Assembly (NCBI GenBank): GCA_029565395.1
Contig: JAKQOG010000204.1
Coordinates: forward strand, 1 to 36,695
Source: Candidatus Hydrogenedentota bacterium
GTDB lineage: Bacteria; Hydrogenedentota; Hydrogenedentia; Hydrogenedentales; CAILVY01
DNA length: 36,695 nt
Direction of reading: 5' to 3'
Below, piece after piece: positions 35,809 to 36,695 of this stretch (position 1 is its first letter; each line of letters begins with the position of its first letter). A program made the translations under genes and the position numbers. Below the pieces are notes generated by a model. It was not told where the DNA came from and searched no databases. It saw nothing but the letters and a program-made list of their open reading frames with translations.

Positions 35809-35837
35809 ATTATATCACAATGTGTGCACTTTGGCAA
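35809..35837 (-). promoter_or_regulatory. Promoter and operator of the toxin-antitoxin pair
   Basis: On the minus strand TTGCCA (35837-35832) and TATAAT (35814-35809) are 17 bp apart. A small palindrome CACA-A-TGTG (35816-35824) lies in the spacer, a good place for the antitoxin to repress. The ATG of the toxin begins at 35802, at the predicted transcription start. Confidence 0.8.
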
Positions 35838-35942
35838 CATAAGAAGACACAACCCAAAATACACCGTGAGTCCATAGTTTTCGTCATTATTCCTGCATTT
35901 TTATCCTTGCGGCACCTGACCGCCTCCAGGGGCGAATACCTT

Positions 35943-35990
35943 CGTTCCAAAGTTATACTCGTTCCAAAGTTATACTTGGGAACGCACTTC
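35943..35990. repeat. 17-bp tandem duplication with an inverted partner
   Basis: CGTTCCAAAGTTATACT occurs at 35943-35959 and again exactly at 35960-35976. The second copy is followed by TGGGAACG, which mirrors CGTTCC, so it also forms an imperfect palindrome. It resembles dispersed palindromic repeats of bacterial intergenic DNA. Confidence 0.65.
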
Positions 35991-36010
35991 ATCCCCCCCT
36001 GCCCTGAAAA

Positions 36011-36034
36011 TTCCCCACCGCATGCGGGTGGGAA
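36011..36034. repeat. REP-like hairpin
   Basis: CCCACC (36014-36019) and GGTGGG (36027-36032) pair around a 7-nt loop, extended by TT/AA outside. Confidence 0.5.
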
Positions 36035-36101
36035 GGGGGGGCTCATTTCCCATAACCTTCCCACGTACCCCATCATCATTCCCGCGCCGTGTCCTCCGTA
36101 G

Positions 36102-36118
36102 TCACGCGCCTCGCGTGA
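36102..36118. repeat. Perfect palindromic hairpin
   Basis: TCACGCG (36102-36108) and CGCGTGA (36112-36118) form a perfect 7-bp stem around CCT. No T-run follows. Confidence 0.5.
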
Positions 36119-36201
36119 AGAAGGAGGAAAACGGGAATCCAGGATTCAACTTTTTCCCTCCTTTCCGGTTTACTTTCCCCGCAGAGGATGCCCAATTCCA
36201 G

Positions 36202-36249
36202 CCCTGGGTTTACCCGCCGCAGGAGGGTTGCGCGAAGCGTAACCATGGG
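36202..36249. repeat. CCCTGGGT-type repeat, copy 1
   Basis: CCCTGGGTT and AACCATGGG are near-inverted arms (7 of 9). Inside, GGTT-G-CGC and GCG-T-AACC close a hairpin with a GAA loop. It shares the GCGAAGCG core with the copy at 36323-36350. Confidence 0.5.
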
Positions 36250-36322
36250 TACGTAATGTCATCCCGCACAATTTCACCTCCCTCTATTCCTCCCTCTATT
36301 CCGAAGTAATTCAACAACTCAG

Positions 36323-36350
36323 CCCAGGGTAAGCGAAGCGCCACCCTGGG
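36323..36350. repeat. CCCTGGGT-type repeat, copy 2
   Basis: CCCAGGGT (36323-36330) and ACCCTGGG (36343-36350) are perfect 8-bp arms around a 12-nt centre with GCGAAGCG. Confidence 0.6.
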
Positions 36351-36574
36351 TAAGATGTGTCACGCCAAGAGTTATACTCTGAAAGAGTTCTACAAAAAGT
36401 TTTGATTGTATGTTCATCTACAAATTCAATCCCATACATACCGTTAGTCAAATTCGATTCCTTTTTTCAATAAACGCCGGAATTCTTTTTGAAACGTAAA
36501 TTTCTTGTGATGTTGCTCTTAGGTTTCGATGAATTTTCGGATTTTCTTCATCTATGCATATTTCGGCACGAGTA

Positions 36575-36643
36575 GGCCATCGAATACGGTCGCTCGCGGC
36601 CACCGAATTCGGCTGAGCGCGGCCACTGAATACGGGCGCGGGC
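36575..36643 (+). repeat. Three tandem 23-bp units, possible IS21-type element end
   Basis: Units 36575-36597, 36598-36620 and 36621-36643 each read GGCCA, then two variable bases, GAAT, one base, CGG, and a GC-rich end. They abut exactly. IS21-family elements are known to carry multiple repeats at their ends where the transposase binds. The window stops 52 bp later, so any istA gene would lie outside. Confidence 0.5.
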
Positions 36644-36695
36644 GGGTAGTCCGCAGGAAGGGGTTTGGGATGTGTTAGGATGTGGGGCTCGGCCA

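Larger units (their letters stand above)
35838..36695. other. Repeat-rich non-coding region
   Basis: No gene is supported in this 858-bp stretch. Open frames here are short and made of repeat translations. It holds a 17-bp tandem duplication, several hairpin elements and a three-unit 23-bp repeat at the window edge, listed separately. The stretch 36351-36574 is AT-rich with no further structure seen. Confidence 0.6.

Noticed and set aside
35820..36309. Open frames across the repeat region, including 93- and 95-codon ones
   Set aside because: They run through palindromic repeats and low-complexity Pro-rich stretches and lack ribosome-binding sites.
1..36695. CRISPR array, rRNA or tRNA genes
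   Set aside because: No regularly spaced repeats with unique spacers and no rRNA or tRNA-like sequence were recognised in the gaps between genes.

Overview
The window reads as chromosomal DNA of a Gram-negative bacterium with mid-50s percent GC. The Gram-negative call rests on an outer-membrane secretin, an O-antigen-ligase-like protein and a Wzz/BY-kinase. The style of the surface proteins points to an uncultured lineage near Hydrogenedentes or the Planctomycetes-Verrucomicrobia (PVC) group: a PEGA-like repeat, an EF-hand loop, an EGEGAV linker, an LPITGG-type C-terminal anchor, a Tat-exported glycosidase-like protein and a PqaA-type secreted protein. That taxonomic guess is inference. No rRNA or tRNA gene was found.

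Layout. 1-522: 3' end of a hybrid histidine kinase/response regulator. 564-7789 (minus): glycosyltransferase, smc, ymdB and rny (RNase Y). rny has a perfect consensus promoter (TTGACA-17-TATAAT) and a leader of about 240 nt that can fold so as to hide the Shine-Dalgarno sequence. 8065-8667: non-coding, with a long imperfect inverted repeat, a 21-bp tandem duplication and a promoter. 8668-12737: a secreted multi-domain surface protein with a strong terminator, then a Tat-exported TIM-barrel protein. 12760-16051 (minus): a sigma-54-type response regulator and an FHA-GAF-HD-GYP protein with a C-terminal zinc ribbon.

16233-24701 (plus): a five-gene exopolysaccharide operon behind a good sigma-70 promoter. 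It encodes a GspA/ExeA-like ATPase, a one-pass membrane protein with a TPR-like domain, a secretin carrying a Wza-type polysaccharide-export domain at its N-terminus, a Wzz/BY-kinase with eight consecutive C-terminal tyrosines, and an O-antigen-ligase-like polymerase. This looks like a polysaccharide exporter that uses a secretin as its outer-membrane pore. It is the most interesting system here. A PilT-like ATPase with an extra N-terminal domain lies convergent to it.

26556-33646 (plus): housekeeping genes serA, icd, an orphan histidine-kinase-like gene, glycyl-tRNA synthetase (with a terminator-like hairpin in its leader), a methyltransferase and rsgA. 33747-35105: a PqaA-like secreted protein. 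35262-35802 (minus): a BrnT/BrnA-like toxin-antitoxin pair whose promoter places the transcription start almost on the toxin ATG. 35838-36695: non-coding and rich in repeats, with REP-like hairpins and three tandem 23-bp units at the edge that resemble the end of an IS21-type element.

Regulatory calls are from reading the sequence by eye; no folding or database search was run.
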